A DNA stretch of 64,000 nucleotides, taken from the NCBI GenBank assembly GCA_947623955.1, contig CANQIP010000001.1, forward strand, positions 62,001 to 126,000, given 5' to 3'. This document shows, in pieces, positions 1 to 8,707 of the stretch. Numbering within the stretch: position 1 is the stretch's first letter; the number at the start of each line of letters is the position of its first letter. The notes under the pieces are model-generated. The model did not search any database, was not told the origin of the DNA, and saw only the letters and a program-made list of their open reading frames with translations. The DNA comes from an uncultured Clostridia bacterium. Lineage in GTDB: Bacteria; Bacillota; Clostridia; UBA1381. The position numbers and the translations under genes were made by a program.

Positions 1-874
1 ATATATGGCGTATGTTGAGCGTTATCAAGGCGGTCGCGACGATTATAATGCCGAAGTACCAGCGGATCTCCTCGTTCGCTTTTATCTGCGCGAATTTGCG
101 CGCTATAATCAGGTAGTAAATGTTGAAGTTTATGCCGAACAGCATCATAAATATCGCGATTACGTATTCGATATACGCGCTGCCGTAATGCTCGATGGAG
201 TTGTTCCATATGCCGAAACCGCCCGTTCCCGCCGTCGAGAACGCGTGTACAACGCTGTCGTAAAGCGACATTCTGCCTATCATAAGCAGTATTATTTCCG
301 ATACGGTCAGTACGATATAAATTAAGTACAGTATGCGGAGCGAGTAACGCCATTTGCTCGAAATTTTGCCGATTACGGGTCCCGGCATTTCCGCTTTCAT
401 CATGTATGTCGTTTTTGTGTCCTTTGACGCGAATATCGCCATCGCGAACGCGAGCACTCCCAGTCCGCCGAGCCAGTGAGTAAAGCTGCGCCAGAAAAGG
501 ATACTCTTCGAGAGCTTTTCCACGTCCGCGAGTATCGTTGAACCCGTCGTCGTAAATCCCGACACCGTTTCAAAAAAGCAGTCTATAAACGACGGTATCT
601 GTCTGCTTATATAAAACGGCAGCGCGCCGATAAGCGATATTATTATCCAGCCCAGACCCACGAGCACCATACCCTCGCGCGCGTAAAAGCCCTTGTTTTT
701 CGGCGGTCTTATCGTCGCCGCCAGTCCTATTATCAGCGATACGGCTATCGGTACAATATACGCTTTAGCTATTCCCTCGCCGTAATAAATCGACAGTCCG
801 AGTGGCAAAAACATTGTTAATGCCACAACCATGACTATTCTGCCGATTGAGTATGCTAACATTCTGTAATTCAT
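1..874 (-). CDS. trkH: Trk/Ktr potassium uptake channel subunit TrkH, C-terminus beyond window
   Basis: Multi-spanning K+ channel subunit that works with the cytoplasmic gating protein TrkA encoded just upstream. The start is ATG at 874 (begins MNYRMLAYSIG) and the frame stays open to the left edge, so only about 291 residues are visible. Family signatures seen are the first P-loop SGFTTTGS, the RSFTHWLGGLG segment and a second P-loop-like STAGTGGFG. It lies 19 bp after trkA and is presumably co-transcribed with it. The missing part should carry the remaining pore repeats. Confidence 0.93.
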   Translation of the reverse strand, partial: MNYRMLAYSIGRIVMVVALTMFLPLGLSIYYGEGIAKAYIVPIAVSLIIGLAATIRPPKNKGFYAREGMVLVGLGWIIISLIGALPFYISRQIPSFIDCFFETVSGFTTTGSTILADVEKLSKSILFWRSFTHWLGGLGVLAFAMAIFASKDTKTTYMMKAEMPGPVIGKISSKWRYSLRILYLIYIVLTVSEIILLMIGRMSLYDSVVHAFSTAGTGGFGIWNNSIEHYGSAYIEYVIAIFMMLFGINFNIYYLIIARKFAQIKANEEIRWYFGIIIVATALITLNIRHI

Positions 875-892
875 ATTTATTCCCCGCTATAT

Positions 893-2245
893 TTAATCCA
901 AAATGTCGGTGAGCGCCGATATACGCTCGGTCGTAACGACTATTACCGTGTCGCCCGTTTCAATGCGGCTGTCGCCGTCTGGCAGGAACATGCTGTTGCC
1001 GCGTGCGATCGCGCCTATCAGCGTATTCTTTTTAAGGCGTATTTCGCTCAGTTTCTTTTCGGTGAGAGGGCTTTTTTTCGTGACTATAAACTCCATAGCC
1101 TCAGCCTTGTTGTTTACTATGCGGTATAAGGTCTGCATTTCGGTATCCTGCGCCGATTTCATGGCGCGGGCGTACCTTATGATTATGTCAGCCGTGATAT
1201 TCTTCGGCGTGAGTATGCTGTATACTCCCGTTTTTTCCATGAGATCGCCGAAGGATTCGCGGTTTATTTTCGTGATTATTTTACCCACGCCGCGCATTTT
1301 CGCGTACATGGAGATTATCATGTTTTCCTCGTCTATGCCGGTGAGTGAAACGATGGCGTCCATGCGGTCTATGCCTTCCTCGGTGAGCACCTGCCTGTCT
1401 GTGCCGTCGCCGTACACAATGTCGGCGTTTTGGTAAGCCTCGGCAAGCGCGCGGCATTTGTCGCGGTTCTGCTCTATTATCTTGACGCTCATGCCGCTTT
1501 CGAGAAGAAGTCCGGCAAGGTAATACGATATTCGTCCGCCGCCTATGAGCATGACGGATTTTACCTTTCTGTTTATAACGCCGGTTACGCGTATGAATTT
1601 CGCAAGCTCCTTGTGCGACGCGGTAACGTGTATCTTGTCGCCCTCGCGCAGTATAAAGTCGCCGTTCGGTATATACACGTCCTCACCGCGCTGCACGGCG
1701 CAGATTAAAACTTTTAATTTGAAATCCTTGTTGATGTCCTTCAGCGCCTTACCTTCAAGAACGCTGTCCTCGTTTACCTGGAACTCGATAAGCTCTATTC
1801 TGCCCTTCGCGAACGTTTCGGTGTTTATCGCGGCGGGGAATCGTAACATTCGCGACACCTCGCCCGCGCTCGCGTACTCGGGATTTACTATCATGCTTAT
1901 ACCGAGCGCGTCGCGCATAAAGTCAAGCTGTTTAAAATACTCGCTGTTTCTCACTCTCGCGACGCAGCGTTCCGCGCCGAGCTTTTTAGCCATTACGGCG
2001 CATAGGGCGTTAAGCTCGTCGTTCGTCGTTACGGCGATAAAAAGATCCGCCCTGCGCGTTTCCGCCTCGTCAAGCACAGCCAGATCCGCGCCGCTGCCTT
2101 CGACGCAGCGCACGTCGTACATATCCTGTATCGACTCGCACAGCTCCGGCTTTACGTCTATGAGAACAACATTGTCGCCCTCGCTTATAAAATCCTCGAC
2201 AAGCTTTCGTCCGACCTTGCCGCCGCCTACTATTACAACATTCAT
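893..2245 (-). CDS. trkA: Trk system potassium uptake regulator TrkA
   Basis: Cytoplasmic NAD(H)-binding RCK protein that gates the TrkH channel. It has the classic duplicated layout: RCK_N with GGGKVG near residue 7, an RCK_C region around 145-220, then a second RCK_N (IGGGRISYY near 235) and a second RCK_C at the end. About 450 aa is the usual length for a tandem-RCK TrkA. I chose ATG 2245 over an in-frame TTG at 2251 because GGGGAG lies 8 nt upstream of the ATG. The start nearly abuts the gpsA stop at 2248, which suggests translational coupling. Confidence 0.95.
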   Translation of the reverse strand: MNVVIVGGGKVGRKLVEDFISEGDNVVLIDVKPELCESIQDMYDVRCVEGSGADLAVLDEAETRRADLFIAVTTNDELNALCAVMAKKLGAERCVARVRNSEYFKQLDFMRDALGISMIVNPEYASAGEVSRMLRFPAAINTETFAKGRIELIEFQVNEDSVLEGKALKDINKDFKLKVLICAVQRGEDVYIPNGDFILREGDKIHVTASHKELAKFIRVTGVINRKVKSVMLIGGGRISYYLAGLLLESGMSVKIIEQNRDKCRALAEAYQNADIVYGDGTDRQVLTEEGIDRMDAIVSLTGIDEENMIISMYAKMRGVGKIITKINRESFGDLMEKTGVYSILTPKNITADIIIRYARAMKSAQDTEMQTLYRIVNNKAEAMEFIVTKKSPLTEKKLSEIRLKKNTLIGAIARGNSMFLPDGDSRIETGDTVIVVTTERISALTDILD

Positions 2246-2247
2246 AA

Positions 2248-3255
2248 TCAATTCTCCCCGCGTTTCTCTCTCGTCATAAGCTTTAATACGCTGTCACGCG
2301 CGCTTGCTCCGTTAAACAGAACGTTGTACGCCTCCTCGACTATCGGCATTTCTACGCTGTAGCGTTTCGCAAGCTCGTATGCCGCCCTTGCCGTGTTCAC
2401 GCCCTCGACCACCATGTGTACCTCTTTGAGCGTTTCGTCAAGCGTTTTGCCCTGCCCCAAAAGTATGCCGGCACGTCGGTTTCTGGAGTGCATACTCGTG
2501 CATGTCACTATGAGGTCGCCGAGTCCCGACAGTCCCATAAACGTCTCACGGTTCGCGCCCATAGCCGTTCCGAGCCGCGCAATTTCGGCAAGTCCGCGCG
2601 TCATGAGCGCGGCTTTCGTGTTGTCGCCGTAACCGAGTCCGTCCGACACGCCCGCGCACAGCGCGACTATATTTTTGAGCGCGCCGCCCATTTCCACGCC
2701 TATGATGTCGTCGGACGTGTAGATGCGGAACATATCGCTCATCATGATGTCCTGTATATATTTCGCCGTTTCAATGCTTTTCGACGCGATAACGTTCGTC
2801 GTCGGCAGCCTGCGCGACACCTCCTCGGCGTGCGACGGACCGCTCATCACGGAAATGTCCGCCTGCGGTATTTTCTCTGCGTACACCTCGCTCAGACGCA
2901 TAAGGCTGCCTTCTTCAAGCCCCTTTGATATGTTTACCATCCTCTGCCCCGCTTTTACGTGCGGTGCGAGCAGTTTCGCGGTCGTGCGCGTCGCGGGCGA
3001 AGGCGCGGCTGTGATTATAAGGTCTGCGCCGTCTACGCATAAAGCCTCGTCGTGCGTGCATGTGATGTTTTCGGGGAACGGTATGCCCGGGAGAAATTCC
3101 TTGTTTTCGCGGTCGCGGCACAATCTGTCCGTTTCCTCTTGGATCCACGACCACAGAAACACGTTATATCCGCGTTCCGCGAGCATTACGGCGTTTGCCG
3201 TACCCCACGAGCCGCTGCCTATTACGGCTATTTTCATGTCCTTTTCAGCTTTCAT
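2248..3255 (-). CDS. gpsA: NAD(P)H-dependent glycerol-3-phosphate dehydrogenase
   Basis: Reduces dihydroxyacetone phosphate to sn-glycerol 3-phosphate, the backbone for phospholipids. The N-terminal Rossmann motif is GSGSWGTANA. The catalytic-domain segments GGALKNIVALCAG and GLSGLGDLIVTCTS are typical, and 335 aa is normal length. The start at 3255 has GAAGGTG at good spacing and overlaps the plsY stop by 11 nt; an internal ATG at 3237 has its purine stretch too close. It lies directly downstream of plsY, which consumes its product after acyl-phosphate activation. Confidence 0.96.
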   Translation of the reverse strand: MKAEKDMKIAVIGSGSWGTANAVMLAERGYNVFLWSWIQEETDRLCRDRENKEFLPGIPFPENITCTHDEALCVDGADLIITAAPSPATRTTAKLLAPHVKAGQRMVNISKGLEEGSLMRLSEVYAEKIPQADISVMSGPSHAEEVSRRLPTTNVIASKSIETAKYIQDIMMSDMFRIYTSDDIIGVEMGGALKNIVALCAGVSDGLGYGDNTKAALMTRGLAEIARLGTAMGANRETFMGLSGLGDLIVTCTSMHSRNRRAGILLGQGKTLDETLKEVHMVVEGVNTARAAYELAKRYSVEMPIVEEAYNVLFNGASARDSVLKLMTREKRGEN

Positions 3256-3985
3256 CGTCCGTCACCTTCTTTTTTCCCATACCAAGCTTGTTTTCGGTTC
3301 CGTGTATTAACCGCGTTATGTTCTCGTGGTGTCTGCCGATAAGCAGCAGACCGAGAATAAACACGTATATGACCTGCGCGATACTGCATTTCCAGCCCAT
3401 TATAATATTCACGATTTCAAGGATGATAAACAGCGCGCCGCCCACGATCGAACCCAATGAAACGTATTTTGTGACGATTATTATCGTCACCGAAATAATG
3501 GTTACGATAAGTCCTATCCTCCAGTCGAGCATCATTACCACGCCGAGGCTTGTGGCAACGCCTTTGCCGCCCTTGAAACCGAAGAATATCGGGAAGTTAT
3601 GTCCGACCACGACGGCTACAGCGGCGAGGTATTTCGCCGTGTATGTAAATGTTACGGGGTTGAAGGTCATAGCTTCTACCTGGTCGAACGGGTCAACGCC
3701 CGCCCTTGTCGTGACCGACAGCCACGTCTGCACGGTGTCCTTCATAAGGTTTGCCGCGTACCACGCGAGCAGTACGGCGGCAATGCCCTTGGCAATGTCC
3801 AAAATCAGCGTCAGGGCAGCCATTTTTTTGCCGTGTGTGCGGAGCATATTAGTCGCTCCGGCGTTACCGCTGCCGCTGTTTCGTATGTCCTCGCCGCTTA
3901 CCGCCCGTGAGAGCAGTATTGAGAAGTTCACCGAACCTATAAGGTACGCCGCTACGGCTATCGCGATGTATACGAGATATTGCAT
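3245..3985 (-). CDS. plsY: Acyl-phosphate:glycerol-3-phosphate acyltransferase PlsY
   Basis: Integral membrane enzyme that makes lysophosphatidate from acyl phosphate and glycerol 3-phosphate, the first acylation step of phospholipid synthesis. Motif 1 SGNAGATNMLRT and motif 2 GHNFPIFFGFKGGKG are intact, and LGSIVGG matches motif 3. At 246 aa it is longer than the usual ~200 aa. The excess is a ~40-residue hydrophilic insert, roughly residues 80-125, between motifs 1 and 2. It starts at ATG 3985 behind GGAGG and is followed by gpsA with an overlap. Confidence 0.94.
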   Translation of the reverse strand: MQYLVYIAIAVAAYLIGSVNFSILLSRAVSGEDIRNSGSGNAGATNMLRTHGKKMAALTLILDIAKGIAAVLLAWYAANLMKDTVQTWLSVTTRAGVDPFDQVEAMTFNPVTFTYTAKYLAAVAVVVGHNFPIFFGFKGGKGVATSLGVVMMLDWRIGLIVTIISVTIIIVTKYVSLGSIVGGALFIILEIVNIIMGWKCSIAQVIYVFILGLLLIGRHHENITRLIHGTENKLGMGKKKVTDDES

Positions 3986-4001
3986 TTTTGTTTTACCTCC
4001 G

Positions 4002-5327
4002 TCACAGCTTTTTTTCGTTCTTTTCGCGTATTATGAATTTAATCGGTGTTCCGTTAAAGCCGAACGCCTCGCGGAACTGATTTTCGATAAATCTAAGATA
4101 CGAGTAATGGAACAGGTCTCTGGAGTTTGCGAACAGTACAAACGTCGGGGGCGCGGTAGACGCCTGCGTGCCGTAGTAGATTTTGAGCCGTCTGCCCTTG
4201 TCGGACGGCGGCTGCTGTTTCGCCACAGCCTCGTTTATAACGTCGTTTAAAACGCCCGTCTTTACCCTGCGCTTGTGCTGCTCGTTCACGGCTTTTATAA
4301 GCTCCAAAAGCTTTGACACTCTCTGTCCCGTTTTTGCGCTTATGAACACCGTTTCGGCATACGACATAAATGCGAATTCCTCTCTGAGTTTAAGTTCAAA
4401 ATTGCGCAGCGTCTTGTCGTCCTTATGCACCAAGTCCCACTTGTTCACGGCGAATATGCATGCTCTGCCGCTTTCGTGAGCGTAGCCCGCGATTTTTGTG
4501 TCCTGCTCGGTTATGCCCTCCGCGGCGTCAATCATTATGACGCACACGTCGCTGCGGTCAACGGCGGCGAGCGAACGGACTATGCTGTAACGCTCAACGC
4601 CCTCGTCAACCTTGCCGCGCTTTCGCATACCGGCGGTGTCTATGAAAAGAAATTTGTCGCCGTTTAGCTCGTAGCGCGAGTCTATCGCGTCGCGTGTCGT
4701 TCCGGCGATACTGCTCACTATTACTCTGTCCTCGCCGAGTATGCGATTTATGAGCGACGACTTGCCCGCGTTCGGCTTGCCGATTACCGCAACCTTTATT
4801 TCATCCTCGTCCTCGCTCGTGTCCGCGTCGTCGGGAAACAGCTTTGTTACCTCGTCGAGAAGGTCGCCTATGCCGAGACCGTGAGTTGACGATACGGCAA
4901 TCGGGTCGCCGAGACCGAGGTTGTAAAACTCGTAAAACTCCATAGGCACGTCACCCGTGTTGTCCACCTTGTTCACGGCGAGCACTATCTTCTTTTTCGC
5001 TTTAATAAGCATCTGCGCCACGTCAATATCCGTCGCCGTTACGCCGTCGCGCACGTTTACCATGAGAATTACCGCGTCTGCCATCTCTATCGCAAGCTGC
5101 GCCTGACGGCGCATCTGTACGAGTATTTCGTCCTTTGACGCGGGCTCTATGCCGCCGGTGTCAATAAGTGTAAAATGCTTTTCGAGCCAGCTTACGTCGG
5201 CGAAAATGCGGTCGCGCGTAACGCCGGGAGTGTCCTCCACTATGCTTATACGCCTACCCGCTATATAGTTGAATAACGTCGATTTGCCCACGTTGGGGCG
5301 GCCGACTATAGCTACCGTTGGTTTCAT
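4002..5327 (-). CDS. der: Ribosome assembly GTPase Der (EngA)
   Basis: Essential double-GTPase for 50S subunit maturation. It has two tandem G domains: GRPNVGKST near residue 8 with DTPG and NKVD, and GKPNAGKSS near residue 183 with DTAG and NKWD. A C-terminal KH-like domain covers about 350-441. Length is standard. It begins 3 nt after the DUF512 protein gene and precedes plsY, an arrangement shared by many Clostridia. Confidence 0.97.
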   Translation of the reverse strand: MKPTVAIVGRPNVGKSTLFNYIAGRRISIVEDTPGVTRDRIFADVSWLEKHFTLIDTGGIEPASKDEILVQMRRQAQLAIEMADAVILMVNVRDGVTATDIDVAQMLIKAKKKIVLAVNKVDNTGDVPMEFYEFYNLGLGDPIAVSSTHGLGIGDLLDEVTKLFPDDADTSEDEDEIKVAVIGKPNAGKSSLINRILGEDRVIVSSIAGTTRDAIDSRYELNGDKFLFIDTAGMRKRGKVDEGVERYSIVRSLAAVDRSDVCVIMIDAAEGITEQDTKIAGYAHESGRACIFAVNKWDLVHKDDKTLRNFELKLREEFAFMSYAETVFISAKTGQRVSKLLELIKAVNEQHKRRVKTGVLNDVINEAVAKQQPPSDKGRRLKIYYGTQASTAPPTFVLFANSRDLFHYSYLRFIENQFREAFGFNGTPIKFIIREKNEKKL

Positions 5328-5330
5328 TTC

Positions 5331-6653
5331 TTAAAACTCCAATTCTTCATTTAGTACCTTTTCTATAAATTCATACCCGTCGTTTAAAACGGGCGTTATT
5401 TTCACGTTGAGCGCCTTTTCCACGTCCTCGGTCGTAACGTCGTCAAGGAAAATGTTGTCGTCGTCGCGGAGCATACTGTGCGGTATCAAAAGCTCGTCCG
5501 TGTCTATCCTGCCGCGCAGCTGCTCAATTATGTCGCCGCCGCACACAAGCCCCGACACCGTTACGCCGCCCCCGAAAAAGTTGTTCTTTATCGGGTATAC
5601 GTTTACTGTAACACCCTCGCATTCATTTTCGATTTTCCGCGCAAGACCCGATATAAAACCGTATGCTATCTCGCCCGTCGCGACCGACACACGGCGGCTG
5701 CGCGGTTTTTTCGGCACGAGTTTCAGCGCGCTTTCAAATTCCTCTCGCATACTCGCGATAAGCCCCACGCCGTTTTCTATCTGCGGAAAACCCTCGTATT
5801 CCTCGGCGGGCGGTATCTCAATCCCCGCGTTGGCGTAAAACTCGTCGGACAGGTACACAAGGCGCGTGCCGTATTTTTCCAGAAAATCGTCCTGTATTTT
5901 GCCGACAAACTCTATCGTCTCCGCGCTCGTTTCGGGCGTGAACGGCTTTAGCGGGTACAGCCCGTCGCGGTAACGCGTAAGCCCCACCGGCACGACCGAC
6001 ACGCTGTTTACGTTCGGATAAAGCGCGGCAAGGTCGTAAAGCGTTTTTTTGAGGTGTTCGCCGTCATTTATCTCGGGACACAGAACTATCTGACAGTTCA
6101 TAACTATTCCGTTCGCGGCGAACCGTTTCATTATATCGTAGCAGTTTCCGGCGAAACGGTTGTTGAGCATTTTGCATCTCAGTTCCGGCTCGGTCGCGTG
6201 TACGCTGACGTTTATCGGCGATACGCGCATTTCGATAAGGCGGTCGATCTCGTCGCTTGCGAGGTTCGTAAGCGTGACGTAATTCCCCTGCAAAAATGAC
6301 AGACGGGTGTCGTCGTCCTTAAAGTAGACCGTCTCACGCATACCCTTGGGGAGCTGGTCGATAAAGCAGAAAATACACTTGTTCGTGCAGCTTTGCGCGT
6401 CGTCGATAAGCCCGTCCGCAAATTCGATACCGAGATCCTCGTAATCGTTTTCGACCGTTATTATCTCGGTGTCGCCGTTTTTTTTGAGGACTTCGAGCGT
6501 CACCTCGTATTCGGCGGTGAGGTAGCGGTATTCGAGAACGTCGCGGAATTCGCGCCCGTTTATCGTCACAAGCTTGTCGCCTGCCTCCAGTCCCGCGTCA
6601 TACGCTGCGGAATACGGCTCTACGTATTTAATTGTCGTGTCCGCTTTTCTCAT
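5331..6653 (-). CDS. DUF512 radical SAM protein with N-terminal PDZ domain
   Basis: The N-terminal ~70 residues look like a PDZ domain (YSAAYDAGLEAGDKLVTING). A radical SAM-type cluster CTNKCIFCF follows near residue 88, then FIDQLPKGMR and a long C-terminal DUF512 region. At 440 aa it matches the conserved Firmicutes family usually found next to der. Its biochemical role is not established. It is first in the apparent operon DUF512-der-plsY-gpsA-trkA-trkH. The ribosome site before ATG 6653 is weak. Confidence 0.88.
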   Translation of the reverse strand: MRKADTTIKYVEPYSAAYDAGLEAGDKLVTINGREFRDVLEYRYLTAEYEVTLEVLKKNGDTEIITVENDYEDLGIEFADGLIDDAQSCTNKCIFCFIDQLPKGMRETVYFKDDDTRLSFLQGNYVTLTNLASDEIDRLIEMRVSPINVSVHATEPELRCKMLNNRFAGNCYDIMKRFAANGIVMNCQIVLCPEINDGEHLKKTLYDLAALYPNVNSVSVVPVGLTRYRDGLYPLKPFTPETSAETIEFVGKIQDDFLEKYGTRLVYLSDEFYANAGIEIPPAEEYEGFPQIENGVGLIASMREEFESALKLVPKKPRSRRVSVATGEIAYGFISGLARKIENECEGVTVNVYPIKNNFFGGGVTVSGLVCGGDIIEQLRGRIDTDELLIPHSMLRDDDNIFLDDVTTEDVEKALNVKITPVLNDGYEFIEKVLNEELEF

Positions 6654-6761
6654 ATCACTATCCCTGCCGCAATATTAGTCCTATTATATTATCCCATATT
6701 TGGAAGAAATAATCAAGAGGGAATTGGGAATTTGTTGTTATTTTCGGGGCGTGAACCGCAA

Positions 6762-6906
6762 GACCCCCCTCTATGAGGGGCATACGGTGAGCCTCCCTTG
6801 TTAAAGGGAGGGGGACCGCCGTAGGCGGTGGAGGGATTCATTATTAAAATTGAAAAGGAATCCCCCAGTCACGCTACGCGTGACAGCCCCCTTTGACAAG
6901 GGGGCC
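6762..6906. repeat. Intergenic palindromic repeat element, copy 1
   Basis: The 348-bp gap between the DUF512 gene and the alcohol dehydrogenase is filled mostly by stacked inverted repeats. There is a GCCTCCCTTGTTAAAGGGAG hairpin, then GACCGCCGTAGGCGGT, a short AT spacer, then AGTCACGCTACGCGTGAC and a CCCCCTTTGACAAGGGGG hairpin. Related blocks occur at 23636-23790 and 29548-29885. No coding content is supported. Confidence 0.75.
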
Positions 6907-6934
6907 TAACGTTTGGCGTTTTTACAAATTCCTC

Positions 6935-6963
6935 TTGTAATTTTACGGCACATATAGTATAAT
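6935..6963 (+). promoter_or_regulatory. Sigma-A-type promoter of the alcohol dehydrogenase gene
   Basis: TTGTAA (6935-6940), 17-nt spacer, TATAAT (6958-6963), about 38 nt upstream of the ATG. The start codon is preceded by CGGAGGAATACATA. Confidence 0.6.
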
Positions 6964-7001
6964 ACGTTATACAGGTATACAAAATATCGGAGGAATACAT
7001 A

Positions 7002-8147
7002 ATGAAGAGTTTCGACATCAGAACAAAGATATATTTTGGCGAGGGCGCGCTTGACAGGCTCAGCGACCTGCCGTACAAAAAGGCGCTCATAATAACCGAC
7101 CCGTTCGTCGCGAAAAGCGGTCTTTTGCAGATGATTACAATGCGTCTGCACGACGCTTACACGGAATTTGAGGTGTTTTCCGACGTTGTGCCGGATGCGC
7201 CGATTGAAAAGATTTCGCTGGGCGTAAAGAAAATGCTCGAATACGACCCCGACTGCGTTATAACCGTCGGCGGCGGCAGCGCGATTGACAGTGCGAAGTC
7301 GATACGCGAGTTCGCGTCGCGCTCCACCGGCAGACACGTCGCACTTATCGCGATACCGACCACGTCCGGCACCGGTTCGGAGGTGACGTCGTTCGCGGTG
7401 GTGTCCGACCCCGAAAAGGATATAAAATACCCGCTTGTGTCCGACAGTATGCTCCCCACGGAGGCTATACTCGACGCGGCGCTCGTTAAAAGCGTTCCGG
7501 CAAACGTTACGGCGGACACGGGTATGGACGTTCTCACGCACGCGATAGAGGCGTACGTGAGCATTAACAACAACGAATTTTCCGCCGCGCTCGCGGAAAA
7601 GGCGATTGAAATATGCGGCACGTTTCTGCTGCGCTCGTACCTCGACAACAACGACGAACACGCGAGAAGGAAGATGCACGTCGCGTCGTGTCTCGCGGGT
7701 CTGGCGTTCAACAGCGCGTCGCTCGGTCTTAACCACGGTATCGCTCACGCACTCGGCGGCAAGTTCCATATTCCCCACGGCAGGGCGAACGCGATGCTGC
7801 TCCCGCACGTTATCGAGTACAACTCCGGCATAAACAAGCACTCGAAAAGCCAGAAGGAGTACCCGAAGTGCGTTGAAAAGTACGTGAACGTCGCAAAGCT
7901 TTTGGGCGTAAACAACTTCAACGAAATCACGACTATCCGCGCGCTCGTGGGCTGGATGCAGTTTATGATGAAGGAAATGAACATTCCGATTTCGATTTCG
8001 CAAATCGGCAACATCGACAAGACCGAATACTTTAACTCTATCGACTCGATGGCTGACAAGGCTCTCGCCGACGCGTGCACCGCGACAAATCCGCGCGTGC
8101 CGACAAAGCCCGAGGTCGTGCAGATTTTGGAGCATTTGTACGAGTAA
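7002..8147 (+). CDS. Iron-containing (group III) alcohol dehydrogenase
   Basis: NAD(P)-dependent interconversion of a short-chain alcohol and aldehyde. The length (381 aa) and the sequence resemble the PduQ/propanol and 1,3-propanediol dehydrogenase branch, but the true substrate cannot be read from sequence. Visible features are the nucleotide-binding GGGSAIDSAK near residue 88, TTSGTGSEVTS near 127, and metal ligands in DTGMDVLTHAIEA and in GLNHGIAHALGG...HIPHG. It stands alone on the plus strand with its own promoter and a shared terminator with niaR. Confidence 0.9.
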   Translation: MKSFDIRTKIYFGEGALDRLSDLPYKKALIITDPFVAKSGLLQMITMRLHDAYTEFEVFSDVVPDAPIEKISLGVKKMLEYDPDCVITVGGGSAIDSAKSIREFASRSTGRHVALIAIPTTSGTGSEVTSFAVVSDPEKDIKYPLVSDSMLPTEAILDAALVKSVPANVTADTGMDVLTHAIEAYVSINNNEFSAALAEKAIEICGTFLLRSYLDNNDEHARRKMHVASCLAGLAFNSASLGLNHGIAHALGGKFHIPHGRANAMLLPHVIEYNSGINKHSKSQKEYPKCVEKYVNVAKLLGVNNFNEITTIRALVGWMQFMMKEMNIPISISQIGNIDKTEYFNSIDSMADKALADACTATNPRVPTKPEVVQILEHLYE

Positions 8148-8149
8148 TA

Positions 8150-8186
8150 AAAAAACCCGAAACCGTAAACAGTTTCGGGTTTTTTC
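8150..8186. terminator. Bidirectional Rho-independent terminator (adh / niaR)
   Basis: An AACCCGAAAC...GTTTCGGGTT hairpin is flanked by A and T runs, between the convergent dehydrogenase and niaR genes. The niaR stop codon sits at its right edge. Confidence 0.85.
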
Positions 8187-8697
8187 ATATTTCCGGCGCG
8201 ATATAATTCTTTTCCTCCAGCGCCTTACCGATAAGGTCGAGCGTTTCCTCGCTGTTCGCCTTAACGGTGTGGTAATGGTAGCCGGACGTTATATTCATCA
8301 GCGCGACCGACTTGCCACTCCTGAGACCTTCCACGCACTTTTTAACGCCGAGGCGCGAGGAAATATTCAGTTTTGCCTCAATCTTGCCGTAAACCCTGTG
8401 CCACACGAACACATCCACGACAGTGCCGCCCAGGTCAACGATCGTGGTCAACTCGTCCTCGGTCTGCTCGTCGGTGTGGTACAGCTTGAAAACGCGTATG
8501 CACGCGTCGGGGTCGCTCATGATATATCCGCGACTCGTGGATATTATCTCCTGTCCCGACGCTTTCAAAAGCGCGATGTCGCCGACTATGATCTGGCGCG
8601 ACACGCCGAGCTTTTTAGCGAGCGCGCCGCCCGAAACGGGCGCGGCGCTTTCGGTTATGAGCCGCAATATTTCGTTTCTTCTTTCCTCTGTGTTCAT
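8185..8697 (-). CDS. niaR: NiaR/YrxA-type transcriptional repressor of NAD synthesis
   Basis: Niacin-responsive DNA-binding repressor. An N-terminal winged-helix HTH (APVSGGALAKKLGVSRQIIVGDI) is followed by a C-terminal 3H domain with the histidines expected for metal and ligand binding (FKLYHTDE, WHRVYG, GYHYHTV). I chose ATG 8697 because GAGG lies 8 nt upstream; a longer in-frame start would overlap nadC. It is the last gene of nadA-nadB-nadC-niaR and probably represses that operon through the site at 11795-11816. Confidence 0.9.
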   Translation of the reverse strand: MNTEERRNEILRLITESAAPVSGGALAKKLGVSRQIIVGDIALLKASGQEIISTSRGYIMSDPDACIRVFKLYHTDEQTEDELTTIVDLGGTVVDVFVWHRVYGKIEAKLNISSRLGVKKCVEGLRSGKSVALMNITSGYHYHTVKANSEETLDLIGKALEEKNYIAPEI

Positions 8698-8707
8698 TTT
8701 TAAAACC

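Noticed and set aside
6906-8135. Minus-strand 409-codon open frame opposite the alcohol dehydrogenase
   Set aside because: Arg/His/Val-rich antisense shadow. The plus strand encodes a clear conserved enzyme with promoter and ribosome site.
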